Shown: positions 44,862-53,889, numbered from the stretch's first letter. The stretch: 64,000 nucleotides of DNA from Pseudomonas sp. LFM046 (GCF_000949385.2 NZ_JYKO02000001.1:3274648-3338647); one strand, 5' to 3'. The notes: generated from the letters alone by a model not told the origin. Translations and numbers: made by a program.

Positions 44862-45617
44862 CTAGTGAAGCGCGGCAGCGTCCTTGAGCCATGCCTCGAA
44901 CGGGATGGTTCCGGTAATCGGATCGTCGCTGGGGGTCAGCGACTGATCGTCGATTGGCGCACCGAAGTAGGTGGCCTGGGCATCCGCGATCACCTCCCGT
45001 GAGTCCCCGTTGTGTTGCAGATAGGTCCTCACGAATGCGACGAGAGGCTTTCTGTCGGGCCCGGCAACTTCCACGGTCTGGTTGGCCGCTGATTGCTCGG
45101 CAATATTGGTCAGTGCTGCCGCCACATCGGCCGAGGCGATCGGCTGCAATGCGGCTGCGGGCAGGCGGATGCTGTCGCCCTCGGCGCCGGACTGGGCGAT
45201 GGCGCCGATGAACTCGTAGAACTGCGTGGCCCGGAGGATGGTGTAGGGAACCCCCGAGTGCTCGATCAATTCCTCCTGGGCCATCTTGGCGCGGAAGTAA
45301 CCACTGGCGAGCATCCGCTCCGTACCGACCACGGAGAGTGCGACATGGTGCTTCACCCCTGCCGCCTTCTCCGCGGCGAGCAGATTGCGCCCGGATACCT
45401 GAAAGAACTCCAGTACGGCGGCGTCGTCGAAAGACGGCGAGTTCGCGACGTCGACGACGACCTCGGCGCCGGCAAGCGCCGCTTGCAGGCCTTCTCCGGT
45501 CAGGGCGTTGACGCCGGTTCTGGGTGAGGCCGCCAGGACGTCATGCCCCCGCTGCCGTAGGGCGTTGCAGAGTTGGGTGCCTATCAGGCCCGTGCCGCCG
45601 ATTACGATGATTTTCAT
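44862..45617 (-). CDS. NmrA-like NAD(P)-binding protein
   Basis: 251 residues. The Rossmann start is KIIVIGGTGLIGTQLCNALR (GxxGxxG), with the atypical-SDR features AGAEVVVDVANSPSFDDAAV and GVKHHVALSVVGTERML. It lacks the classical YxxxK in a normal place, so NmrA-type sensor or quinone-oxidoreductase-like activity is possible. ATG 45617 has GGAGG 7 bases upstream. Divergent from the Old Yellow Enzyme gene; a separate ATTGGCCAAT palindrome lies in the shared region. Confidence 0.87.
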   Translation of the reverse strand: MKIIVIGGTGLIGTQLCNALRQRGHDVLAASPRTGVNALTGEGLQAALAGAEVVVDVANSPSFDDAAVLEFFQVSGRNLLAAEKAAGVKHHVALSVVGTERMLASGYFRAKMAQEELIEHSGVPYTILRATQFYEFIGAIAQSGAEGDSIRLPAAALQPIASADVAAALTNIAEQSAANQTVEVAGPDRKPLVAFVRTYLQHNGDSREVIADAQATYFGAPIDDQSLTPSDDPITGTIPFEAWLKDAAALH

Positions 45618-45714
45618 GTGAGTGCCTCCAGTTTCCGGGTACACCGCAGGGTGCATCTGCCAGCGTGAGGCGAGCGCACGGCAGCTCAAGGCTGCACTCG
45701 CGATTGATTGGCCG

Positions 45715-45724
45715 ATTGGCCAAT
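45715..45724. promoter_or_regulatory. Palindrome ATTGGCCAAT, candidate operator
   Basis: Perfect 10-base palindrome following a tandem GATTGGCC repeat, ~100 bp upstream of the NmrA-like gene and 25 bp from the MerR-type promoter of the opposite gene. Likely bound by a second regulator, unidentified. Confidence 0.4.
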
Positions 45725-45748
45725 GTTCATTCGATGCTGCAAAACCTC

Positions 45749-45779
45749 TTGACCTTAAAGTTGACTTAAAGCTTAGGCT
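45749..45779 (+). promoter_or_regulatory. MerR-type promoter, site 3
   Basis: TTGACC (45749-45754), exactly 19 bp of spacer beginning TTAAAGT, then TAGGCT (45774-45779). The dyad CTTAAAGT-TG-ACTTAAAG is the most symmetrical of the three copies. It ends 30 bp before the Old Yellow Enzyme start. Confidence 0.75.
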
Positions 45780-45809
45780 CCTTTCCATCGTCCAACGAGG
45801 TGAGAGCCG

Positions 45810-47057
45810 ATGAACCTGTTTACTCCCCTGACGCTGCCCAACGGGGCAGTGATTGCGAACCGACTCGGGAAGGCCGCCATGGAGGAAAACATGGCCGATC
45901 CGGACCACGCCCCATCGGATGAGCTGATTCGCCTGTATCAGGCCTGGGCCAAGGGTGGCGTGGGTCTGATGCTGACCGGCAATGTCATGGTGGACAGCCG
46001 TGCCATGACCGGCCCCGGTGGCGTCGTGCTGGAAGATGAGCAGCACCTCGGCCGCTTCAAGCGTTGGGCCGATGTCGCCCGATCCGGCGGCGCCCAGGTC
46101 TGGATGCAGATCAACCATCCCGGCCGCCAGATGACGGCGGCAATGGGCCAACAGACCCTCGCCCCGTCAGCCGTGGCGATGGACCTCGGGTCGCTTTCCA
46201 AGCAGTTCCCGGTGCCGAAGGAAATGACGGAAGCGGACATCGAGGACGTCGTCCGGCGCTTCGTACGCACGGCACAACTGGCGGAGTACGCGGGCTTCAC
46301 CGGCGTTCAGGTTCACGCTGCCCACGGCTATCTGCTCAGCCAGTTCCTCTCGCCGCTGGTCAACAAGCGCAACGACCAGTGGGGCGGCAGCATCGAAAAT
46401 CGCGCGCGGTTGCTGCTTCGCATCGTCACCGCCGTGCGCGAAGCGGTATCGCCCGGGCTCGTCGTTTCCGTGAAGCTGAACTCCGCTGACTTCCAGCGCG
46501 GTGGTTTCAGCCCGAACGACGCCAAGTATGTGGTCGAGCAGTTGAATGATCTGGCGGTCGACCTGGTTGAGCTGTCCGGTGGCAGTTACGAAGCACCCGC
46601 CATGCAAGGTGAAGCCCGCGACGGTCGCACGCTGGCCCGTGAAGCCTACTTCCTGGAGTTTGCGCGCGACATCGCCGGCGTCGCCCGCATGCCCCTGATG
46701 GTGACGGGCGGGATACGCCGCCAGGCGGTGGCGGAACAGGTCATCGAGAGCGGCATCGCCGTGGCGGGTATTGGTACCGCACTGTCGATAAACCCGAACC
46801 TTCCCCGCGACTGGAAGACCGGCAAGAACAGCGCACCCAACCTGCGGCCGATCACCTGGAAAAACAAGGGGTTTGGCGCGCTTGCCTACATGGCGATGGT
46901 CAAGTTCCAACTCCGGCGGCTCAGCCTGGGGCGGCCGACCCATCCGCAGGTTTCCCCGCTGTGGGCACTCCTGAAGGAGCAGTTCAGCACGGCCATCAAG
47001 GTGCGTCAGTACAAACGCTGGATGTCGCTTCGCTCCGCCCGACAGCTCGAAATCTGA
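45810..47057 (+). CDS. NADH:flavin oxidoreductase (Old Yellow Enzyme family)
   Basis: 415 residues. TIM-barrel FMN enzyme: LFTPLTLPNGAVIANRLGKA at the start, WMQINHPGRQ, the catalytic/binding stretch GFTGVQVHAAHGYLLSQFLS, and RNDQWGGSIENRARLLLRIV. Reduces activated C=C bonds with NAD(P)H. The last ~60 residues are an extension past the barrel. Its promoter is of MerR type and matches one near the merR gene 27 kb away, so both probably belong to one regulon with the exported decarboxylase-fold protein. Confidence 0.92.
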   Translation: MNLFTPLTLPNGAVIANRLGKAAMEENMADPDHAPSDELIRLYQAWAKGGVGLMLTGNVMVDSRAMTGPGGVVLEDEQHLGRFKRWADVARSGGAQVWMQINHPGRQMTAAMGQQTLAPSAVAMDLGSLSKQFPVPKEMTEADIEDVVRRFVRTAQLAEYAGFTGVQVHAAHGYLLSQFLSPLVNKRNDQWGGSIENRARLLLRIVTAVREAVSPGLVVSVKLNSADFQRGGFSPNDAKYVVEQLNDLAVDLVELSGGSYEAPAMQGEARDGRTLAREAYFLEFARDIAGVARMPLMVTGGIRRQAVAEQVIESGIAVAGIGTALSINPNLPRDWKTGKNSAPNLRPITWKNKGFGALAYMAMVKFQLRRLSLGRPTHPQVSPLWALLKEQFSTAIKVRQYKRWMSLRSARQLEI

Positions 47058-47291
47058 GCGTTCTGACCCGGCGGTTCGCCTGCGCGTCATCCCGCGTCCA
47101 GATGGGGCGACGGGCAGGCAACTGCGTCACGTGATTACTATTATTTCTCCTGGAACTTGTCGCGATTCGACGAGGTCACCTGTCTATGTGCATCGCGCAA
47201 GCGGTATCCCGATGACTTTGGCCCTGGGCCTGAGCGCGGCAATGGCAGTGAAGTGCTCCGGCCTACAACAAGAACAAGGCGGAGAACACTC

Positions 47292-48968
47292 ATGGCAACG
47301 ATTGCTACAACATCCACGGGAAGCACGCCCAACCGCGGGATAACCAAGGAGGAGCGCAAGGTCATCTTCGCTTCGTCCCTGGGTACCGTGTTCGAGTGGT
47401 ACGACTTCTACCTCTACGGCTCCCTCGCCGCGATCATCGCCAAGCACTTCTTCGCCGGCGTCAACGAGACCACTTCCTTCATCTTCGCCCTCCTCGCCTT
47501 CGCCGCCGGCTTCGCGGTCCGCCCCTTCGGCGCCATCGTGTTCGGCCGGCTGGGTGACATGATCGGGCGCAAGTACACCTTCCTCATCACCATCGTGATC
47601 ATGGGGATGTCCACCGCCGTAGTGGGCGTTCTGCCCAGCTACGCCGCCATCGGCGTGGCGGCGCCGATCATCCTGATCACCCTGCGCCTGCTGCAGGGCC
47701 TGGCCCTGGGCGGCGAGTACGGCGGCGCGGCGACCTACGTGGCGGAACATGCGCCACAGGGCAAGCGCGGCTTCTTCACCTCGTGGATCCAGACCACCGC
47801 GACCCTCGGCCTGTTCCTGTCGTTGCTGGTGATCCTCGCCTGCCGCGTCTCCCTCGGCACCGAAGCCTTCGAGGCCTGGGGCTGGCGGATTCCGTTCCTG
47901 CTGTCGATCCTGCTGCTGGTCATCTCCGTGTACATCCGCCTGCAGCTCAACGAGTCGCCGGTGTTCAAGAAGATCAAGGCCGAAGGCAAGGCTTCCAAGG
48001 CGCCGTTGACCGAATCCTTCGCCCGCTGGGAAAACCTCAAGGTGGTGATCATGTCCCTGCTCGGCGGCACCGCCGGCCAGGCCGTGGTCTGGTACACGGG
48101 GCAGTTCTATGCGCTGTTCTTCCTGCTGCAGACCCTCAAGATCGACCCGCAGACCGCCAACCTGCTGATCGCCGGCTCCCTGTTGCTCGGCACGCCGTTC
48201 TTCATCTTCTTCGGCAGCCTCTCCGACAAGATCGGCCGCAAGAAAATCGTCATTGCCGGCTGCATCCTCGCCGCACTGACCTACTTCCCGATCTTCAAGG
48301 GCCTTACCGAATTCGGTAACCCGGCGGTGTTCGCCGCCCAGGCCCAATACCCGGTCACCGTGGTCGCCGATCCTGGCCAGTGCTCGTTCCAGTTCGACCC
48401 GGTGGGCAAGGCCAAATTCACCAGTTCCTGCGACCTGGCCAAGAGCCTGCTGGCGAAGAAGGCCATTCCGTACGAGAACGAAACGGCTGAGCCTGGCGCC
48501 GTCGCGCAAATCCGCATCGGCGACAAGCTGATCCCGAGCTTCGAAGGCACCGGCCTGCCGGCCGCCGAGTTCAAGACACAGAACGAAGCCTTCACCGCCA
48601 CCCTCGGCACCGCCCTCAAGGAAGCCGGCTACCCCGAAAAGGCCGACCCGGCCCAGACCAACTACCTGATGGTGCTGCTGCTCCTGACCATCCTGGTGAT
48701 CTACGTGACCATGGTCTACGGCCCGATCGCCGCCTGGCTGGTGGAACTCTTCCCGGCACGCATCCGCTATACGTCGATGTCACTGCCCTACCACATCGGC
48801 AACGGATGGTTTGGCGGCTTCCTGCCAACGGTAGCGTTCGCGATGGTCGCGGCCACCGGGGATATCTACTACGGGCTGTGGTACCCCATCGTCATCGCCG
48901 TGATGACGGCCATTCTCGGCACCTTCTTCCTGCCGGAAACCAAGGATCGGGAGATTCACCACGCCTGA
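47292..48968 (+). CDS. MFS transporter, metabolite:H+ symporter (MHS) type
   Basis: 558 residues, longer than the usual ~430-550. MHS motifs: SSLGTVFEWYDFYLYGSLAA, GRLGDMIGRKYTFLITI, LQGLALGGEYGGAATYVAEH. A periplasmic loop of over 100 residues is inserted in the second half (QCSFQFDPVGKAKFTSSCDL region), as in a subset of MHS proteins. Carries an organic acid, betaine or similar compound with protons. ATG 47292 has GGAGA 7 bases upstream. Confidence 0.9.
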   Translation: MATIATTSTGSTPNRGITKEERKVIFASSLGTVFEWYDFYLYGSLAAIIAKHFFAGVNETTSFIFALLAFAAGFAVRPFGAIVFGRLGDMIGRKYTFLITIVIMGMSTAVVGVLPSYAAIGVAAPIILITLRLLQGLALGGEYGGAATYVAEHAPQGKRGFFTSWIQTTATLGLFLSLLVILACRVSLGTEAFEAWGWRIPFLLSILLLVISVYIRLQLNESPVFKKIKAEGKASKAPLTESFARWENLKVVIMSLLGGTAGQAVVWYTGQFYALFFLLQTLKIDPQTANLLIAGSLLLGTPFFIFFGSLSDKIGRKKIVIAGCILAALTYFPIFKGLTEFGNPAVFAAQAQYPVTVVADPGQCSFQFDPVGKAKFTSSCDLAKSLLAKKAIPYENETAEPGAVAQIRIGDKLIPSFEGTGLPAAEFKTQNEAFTATLGTALKEAGYPEKADPAQTNYLMVLLLLTILVIYVTMVYGPIAAWLVELFPARIRYTSMSLPYHIGNGWFGGFLPTVAFAMVAATGDIYYGLWYPIVIAVMTAILGTFFLPETKDREIHHA

Positions 48969-48979
48969 GCCTGGCGCCT

Positions 48980-49004
48980 GCCCTCTCCCTGTGAGGGAGA
49001 GGGC
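48980..49004. repeat. GCCCTCTCCC...GGGAGAGGGC hairpin
   Basis: Perfect 10-bp arms around TGTGA directly after the MFS stop. This element is widespread after genes in Pseudomonas and related genera. It may act as a transcription end for both convergent genes, but lacks a T-run. Confidence 0.65.
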
Positions 49005-49046
49005 ACGAGCTGACAGCGACGCACTGCGCCAGCGGTTCCTGAGAGC

Positions 49047-49358
49047 TCACCTGGTGGAGCGTTCACTCTTTTTCTTGCGAATCCGCCCCGGCTCGATCTG
49101 CCAGGTTGCAACGGTCGCATCGCCATATTCGGCCACCCAGGCCCGATAGGTCAGGTTCCGGCACGCGCGAACCTGGATGGATTGTTGAGTGTGCGGATTG
49201 AGGTACGTCTTAAGCGGTTGAGGCGTCGGACCCGGCACCGCCCGCCGGGTGTTTCGATCCAGCATCGCAAGCAGCTGAGACCGACTGACGTTGTACTCAC
49301 GCATCAGGGCATGGACGGCGGAAATGAAATGGCGGTCAGTTTCCGTGAGGGCAGGCAT
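49047..49358 (-). CDS. MvaT-like (H-NS type) DNA-binding protein, divergent
   Basis: 103 residues; MvaT and MvaU are ~117-124. The C-terminal half matches the MvaT DNA-binding domain (KTYLNPHTQQSIQVRACRNL, then TYRAWVAEYGDATVATWQ; compare YRNPNTGE...GGNHKTLKAWKAQYG). The usual G-G-N loop inserted in the minor groove is changed to C-R-N. The N-terminal oligomerisation helix is short (RHFISAVHALMREYNVSRSQ). Ends with a basic tail (RIRKKKSERSTR). AGGAGA precedes the ATG. Possibly a silencer variant or an antagonist of MvaT. Confidence 0.65.
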   Translation of the reverse strand: MPALTETDRHFISAVHALMREYNVSRSQLLAMLDRNTRRAVPGPTPQPLKTYLNPHTQQSIQVRACRNLTYRAWVAEYGDATVATWQIEPGRIRKKKSERSTR

Positions 49359-49625
49359 GGCATTCTCCTAAAAGCGCTGCCATAGCCGTACGGGGCGCCA
49401 TCGCAGCCAGGGAAGCATGCTGGGCACTCTAAAGCGTGGTCCGGGCCTTCAGTTATCCGTGCCCGACCGCCAGTGGTGCTGGGGCGCCAGATTCAACACG
49501 CAGCCCAACTGCGCCAAGGTCACCGCATTCATCGAACGGCATGCACGACCGTTTGACCATTACGGTGACTCATCCACCACGCTCAGGGTCGAAACAAGGG
49601 AACGCTCACGTGGCAAGGAGCAACG

Positions 49626-49997
49626 ATGGACAGTGCACTCAAGGTTCGAGCGACGGTGATCTGCCGTCGAGATGATGAAGTTCTGCTCGTCCGCAAGATG
49701 CAGAAGAAATGGAACCTTCCAGGGGGACGGGTCGAGCCTGACGAGGCGCCGCCGCAGGCGGCTCAACGCGAGCTGCTGGAGGAAATCGGACTGGAAGCGG
49801 ACCAGCTCGATTTCGTCACCCAGCTTGAGCTGTTCGAAACCCTCCATCACATCTTCCATGCCCAGCTTCCCACGTCCCGGACTCCGCAGCCGCTCAACGA
49901 AATTGCTGAATGTCGCTGGTTCCGTCTGGACGCCCTGGACGACCAGGACTGCCACAAGGCCGTAAGGCACCTGTTCAAGGCTGTGCAGGTGCCTTGA
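49626..49997 (+). CDS. NUDIX hydrolase
   Basis: 123 residues. A complete Nudix box is present (GGRVEPDEAPPQAAQRELLE then EIGL, with REx2-4EE). Hydrolyses nucleoside diphosphate derivatives with Mg2+. AGGAG 6 bases before ATG. Stands alone; substrate unknown. Confidence 0.9.
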   Translation: MDSALKVRATVICRRDDEVLLVRKMQKKWNLPGGRVEPDEAPPQAAQRELLEEIGLEADQLDFVTQLELFETLHHIFHAQLPTSRTPQPLNEIAECRWFRLDALDDQDCHKAVRHLFKAVQVP

Positions 49998-50048
49998 CCG
50001 CTGGCGGGAGCGCGATGTTCGAGGTTGGCAAGGCGAGCTTTCCGTCAA

Positions 50049-51053
50049 CTACTGCTTCGTCTCGGGAAACAACGACTCGAATCGCGGCGTCGCCCGGGCC
50101 ACGAAACCCTGCCCCTGGCGCATGATGAAATAGGCGGCGACGTCATGTTGCTGGGCGAAGGCATAGCCCTCGTCCGGGCCGAGCACCATCAACACCGTAG
50201 ACAAGCCGTCGGCATGCAGCGCCGAAGGGTCGACCACCGTCACGGCCGCCAGCGCGTGCTTCACCGGCCTGCCGACACGTGGGTCGAAGGTGTGCGAATA
50301 GCGCTGGCCACCTTCCTCGAAATAGTTGCGGTAATCGCCGGAGGTGGAAACGCCGTAGCCATCCAGTGCAATGGCGCGCTCCACTTGCGGCTCGCTGCCG
50401 CCGGTCGGCACTTCCAAGGCGATGCGCCAGGGCGAACCATCCGGCTTGCGGCCAATTGCCTTGAGTTCGCCGGTGATCTCGACCAGATAGGACTGGATAC
50501 CCAGGGCCGAAAGCCTGTCGCCGACCCGATCCACCGCATAGCCGGCGACCACGCTGTCGAAATCCAGTTGCGCCGCCACATCCTTGCACAGCTTGTCGCC
50601 CTCCAGGCGCAAGTGCTGGTGCCCTACCCGCGCCTGCTCCCGAGCCAGCGCACTCGCGTCCGGTACCTTCTCCCCCCGCGACTGCGGACCGAAGCCCCAG
50701 AGGTTCATCAAGGGCAGCACCGTCAGGTCGTAAGCCCCGCCACTCTCTCGGGACAGCACCTCACCGTACTCCAGCAAGCGACGCATATCGTCCGGCACGG
50801 CCTGACAGCCGCCGGCCGGTAGCTCGTTGAAGCGGGAAACCACGGAGTCGCCGCGCCAACCGGAGAACTGCTGGTCGAGCGCCCCGAGTATCGTCTCGAC
50901 TTCGGCCTTTACGCGCTGCGCGTCGGGCGTTTGCGCGGTGGGTACGTACTGGATCGAATACGTGCTCCCCATGGTCGGCCCGGAAAGCTGCTCGATCCGT
51001 TCGCCGCAGCCATAGAGCAACGCCAACAGCATCACCAGCAGGCTTGCGCGCAT
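50049..51053 (-). CDS. apbE: FAD:protein FMN transferase
   Basis: 334 residues from ATG 51053 (AGAGGTG upstream; the frame is open further). A lipoprotein signal is present (LVMLLALLYGCG, lipobox Cys16). ApbE motifs follow: GPTMGSTYSIQYV, DLTVLPLMNLWGFG, ALDGYGVSTSGDYRNYFEEG, and SHTFDPRVGRPV. It attaches FMN covalently to Thr/Ser of exported flavoproteins such as RnfG/RnfD and NqrB/C. Divergent from rnfC-rnfD, whose RnfD-like product has a DAFAGAT flavinylation site. Confidence 0.92.
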   Translation of the reverse strand: MRASLLVMLLALLYGCGERIEQLSGPTMGSTYSIQYVPTAQTPDAQRVKAEVETILGALDQQFSGWRGDSVVSRFNELPAGGCQAVPDDMRRLLEYGEVLSRESGGAYDLTVLPLMNLWGFGPQSRGEKVPDASALAREQARVGHQHLRLEGDKLCKDVAAQLDFDSVVAGYAVDRVGDRLSALGIQSYLVEITGELKAIGRKPDGSPWRIALEVPTGGSEPQVERAIALDGYGVSTSGDYRNYFEEGGQRYSHTFDPRVGRPVKHALAAVTVVDPSALHADGLSTVLMVLGPDEGYAFAQQHDVAAYFIMRQGQGFVARATPRFESLFPETKQ

Positions 51054-51309
51054 CACTCGACACCTCTCTGTTCCGGCCGCCCCATCGCGGCCTGACACCG
51101 TTCCGACGCTCCCCCGTAGGATGGCAATTGGCCTACCGTTCATCCGGAAAAATGATCAAAAACTGAACAAAGCATTCTTTCGGTGCTCTTAGTCCCGTCA
51201 GTTATCGAGTGTCGCCCTCGCGATTCGCTCAATTTCCCGGAAGCAAAAAACCATCATGTGCAATAGCGCATTGGGATGTCTTTTGCCCCAAAAAATTGGA
51301 GGACAGAAC

Positions 51310-52710
51310 ATGTCTAGCCATTCGTTGCAGAGCGTCGAGCGCACGCAGAACCCCGTCCGCACCCAGCGTCAGCCGCAGCAGAAGCCCTTCTTGCGCCGCC
51401 TGCTGGCCATCGCCTCACCCTCACAGCGTAGCTGGCACGGCGGTCTCAAGCTCAGAGGCTACAAGCAATTATCCAACGCCACGCCGGTTGCCCTGATCGA
51501 AGTCGGAACCGAACAGCTGGCCATCCCGCTCGAGCGGGGTCGCCGCAGTGTCCAGGCCTGCGTTGAGCCGGGACAGCGTGTGCGCAAGGGCGAGGTGATC
51601 GGAATCGGCGATGACACCACCCCGTGGGTGCATGCCAGCACCTCCGGCATCGTGGAACGGATTGATCTCGCCTTCGCGGCCGACTCGGCCGAGCCGGTCA
51701 TGTCCGTCATCCTGAACGCAGACGGTCTGGACGAGTGGATCGAACGCCCGGTGCTGGAGCTGCCGCAAACGCCGGAGGCGCTGGTCGAACGGGCATTGCA
51801 GATGGGCATCGTTGGCCTGGGTGGTGCGGGTTTCCCGACGGGCCTCAAGCTGGCCGGCGCCCAGCAGCCCGACCTGCTGCTGATCAACGGTGCCGAGTGC
51901 GAACCCTTCCTGACCTGCGATGACCGTCTCATGCGCGAACGTGCCGAGGCGCTGATCGAGGTCGCCGACTATCTCGCCACGCTGATGGGCGTAACGCTGA
52001 CCCGCTTCGGTATCGAAACCAACAAGCCTGAGGCGATGGCCGCGTTACGTGCCGCCGCTCGCCAGGCGCGCACGCCGGTCGAGGTCTGTCCGCTGCCGGA
52101 GCGTTACCCGGCAGGGGGGCAGCCGTTGATGATCAAGAGCCTGAGTGGCCGCAATCTGGCGCCAGGGGCCCTGCCCGCCGAGATCGGCGTATTGGCGCTG
52201 AATGTCGCGACGCTCTATGCACTGGGACGAGCCGTCTTCCACGGCGAACCCCTTGTAAGGCGCGTGCTGACGCTGACCGGGGACTGCGAGCGCCCCGGGA
52301 ATGTCCTGGTGCCGGTGGGTTACCCGGTCAGCGCACTGCGCGAGATTGCCGGCGCGACCGCCGAAGGCCAGTGGACCCAGGTCGGCGGCCCGATGATGGG
52401 ACTGCCGCTGCCGGACCCCGCTGCCGTCATCAGCAAGACCAGCAGTTGCCTGATCTTCGGCGCCGAGCGCTACCTGCCGGAACCCCAACCCGCAGGCAGC
52501 TGCATTCGCTGCACGCGCTGCGTGGATGTCTGCCCGATGTCGCTCAGACCGCTGGATCTCTACGAGGCCGCGCAACGCCTCGACAAGATCAGCCTGCAGG
52601 AACTGCGCTTGGATGCCTGCATCGAATGCGGCAGCTGCAGCAGCACCTGTCCGAGCAATATCCCGCTGCGCGAAACCTTCCGCCAGAGCAAGACGGAGCT
52701 GCGCGCATGA
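51310..52710 (+). CDS. rnfC: RnfC-like electron transport subunit
   Basis: 466 residues from ATG 51310 (GGAGG 7 bases upstream). Contains an RnfC N-terminal biotinyl-like domain (LIEVGTEQLAIPLERGRRSV), the Complex I 51-kDa-type FMN/NADH domain (MGIVGLGGAGFPTGLKLAGA, LLINGAECEPFLTCDDRLM) and two 4Fe-4S motifs (CIRCTRCVDVCP, CIECGSCSSTCP). Normally passes electrons from NADH to the RnfD/G side of the complex. Overlaps rnfD by ATGA. No rnfA, B, E or G nearby. Confidence 0.9.
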   Translation: MSSHSLQSVERTQNPVRTQRQPQQKPFLRRLLAIASPSQRSWHGGLKLRGYKQLSNATPVALIEVGTEQLAIPLERGRRSVQACVEPGQRVRKGEVIGIGDDTTPWVHASTSGIVERIDLAFAADSAEPVMSVILNADGLDEWIERPVLELPQTPEALVERALQMGIVGLGGAGFPTGLKLAGAQQPDLLLINGAECEPFLTCDDRLMRERAEALIEVADYLATLMGVTLTRFGIETNKPEAMAALRAAARQARTPVEVCPLPERYPAGGQPLMIKSLSGRNLAPGALPAEIGVLALNVATLYALGRAVFHGEPLVRRVLTLTGDCERPGNVLVPVGYPVSALREIAGATAEGQWTQVGGPMMGLPLPDPAAVISKTSSCLIFGAERYLPEPQPAGSCIRCTRCVDVCPMSLRPLDLYEAAQRLDKISLQELRLDACIECGSCSSTCPSNIPLRETFRQSKTELRA

Positions 52711-53684
52711 GCCTGATACGCCGTCCTACCCCGCACAAACTCCGCACGGTGATGCTGCTGGTCAGCTTGTGCATCATGCCGGGCACCGTCCTGTACGCCT
52801 GGCAATTTGGCAGCGTGGTCTGGTTGCAGACCTTCTGGTGCGTGCTGCTCGCCCTGGGCTTCGAAGCCGGCCTGCTGCGCCTGCGCGGACAGAAGGTACG
52901 CGAGGGTTTGAGTGACCTGAGCTGGCTGGTGCTGGGCCTGATTCTGGCTCGGGCACTGCCGCTGCTGGTGCCGCTGTGGATGATCGCCGTGGCCAGTTTT
53001 GCCGCGCTCGCCCTGTGCAAGCACGGCAGCGGAGGCCTTGGTCGCAATCGCCTCAACCCCGCCATGGTTGGCCTGGGGATCATCGCGATCTGCTTCTACC
53101 AGCAGTTGTACCCCGCGCCCTCGAACTATGCCCCCTGGACCCTCACCCTGGACGCCAAGGCGGTTCTTCTGCAGCAGCTGCAGCTGGCGCCACGCCTTGA
53201 CCTCGATGCGTTCGCCGGCGCCACGCAGTTGGCCAAGAACCAGTTCACCCTGATCACCCCCAACCTGTCGGGGTACGGCTATATCGCCGGCGGTTTGATA
53301 CTGGCTCTCCTGCGGGTGATCCGAATCGAGATTCCGCTGGCGATGCTCGCCAGCACCGTGGTGCTGTGCCTGGCGGCCGGCCATACGCCACAGGAAGCCG
53401 TGTACAACCTCAGTCTCGGTGGCTACCTCTTCACCGCGTTTTTCATCGCCACCGATCCGGTCACCAGTCCCAATACACGTGGCGGTCGCATCCTCTTCGG
53501 CGTGGCCATTGGCGCGGTGACTGAATTGATTCGCGAATTCGGGCTTTATGCCGATGGTCTCTGCTTCGCCGTGCTGGCCGCCAACCTGCTGGTGCCGCAG
53601 ATCGACCAGTTGGTGCTGCGCTTGCAGCGCCCCTGGTACCACGCGAAATCCTCACACGAAGCGCGCCCAGCGCCAGCCCAGTAG
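52707..53684 (+). CDS. rnfD: RnfD/NqrB-family membrane subunit
   Basis: 325 residues with about 9 helices. RnfD marks are HGSGGLGRNRLNPAMVGLGI and FFIATDPVTSPNTRGGRILF. A flavinylation site resembling D-x-x-(S/T)-G-A-T is seen as LDLDAFAGATQLAKN, with the Thr as the likely FMN attachment point for ApbE. Translationally coupled to rnfC. With ApbE it forms a cut-down Rnf module that may move electrons across the inner membrane to an unidentified acceptor. Confidence 0.9.
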   Translation: MSLIRRPTPHKLRTVMLLVSLCIMPGTVLYAWQFGSVVWLQTFWCVLLALGFEAGLLRLRGQKVREGLSDLSWLVLGLILARALPLLVPLWMIAVASFAALALCKHGSGGLGRNRLNPAMVGLGIIAICFYQQLYPAPSNYAPWTLTLDAKAVLLQQLQLAPRLDLDAFAGATQLAKNQFTLITPNLSGYGYIAGGLILALLRVIRIEIPLAMLASTVVLCLAAGHTPQEAVYNLSLGGYLFTAFFIATDPVTSPNTRGGRILFGVAIGAVTELIREFGLYADGLCFAVLAANLLVPQIDQLVLRLQRPWYHAKSSHEARPAPAQ

Positions 53685-53715
53685 CATGTGGCGGACGGCG
53701 TTCCGCTGGAGCGGA

Positions 53716-53749
53716 GCGAAACCCATCGGCGATGGTCGATGGGTTTCGC
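53716..53749. repeat. Perfect 13-bp inverted repeat after rnfD
   Basis: GCGAAACCCATCG (53716-53728) and its exact complement (53737-53749) around an 8-base loop. The AAACCCAT word, preceded by GGAGCGGAGC, is a common Pseudomonas intergenic repeat form. May terminate rnfCD. Confidence 0.6.
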
Positions 53750-53844
53750 GATGCCCATCGCATCACCAGGATGTTGGAGCGCCGATCCCGATCCCCGGAC
53801 ACGTCCCCTCCCGAACAACAGTCCCTCGGAAAAGCGCTACAACC

Positions 53845-53879
53845 GGGCCGGCAAACCGCCAAGGGCGGTCTGCCGGCCC
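53845..53879. terminator. Strong bidirectional hairpin
   Basis: GGGCCGGCA/TGCCGGCCC (9 bp) extended by ACCGCC/GGCGGT inside, located 10 bp from the stop of the exported protein gene on the minus strand, which converges with rnfD. Confidence 0.6.
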
Positions 53880-53889
53880 ACTCATTGCC

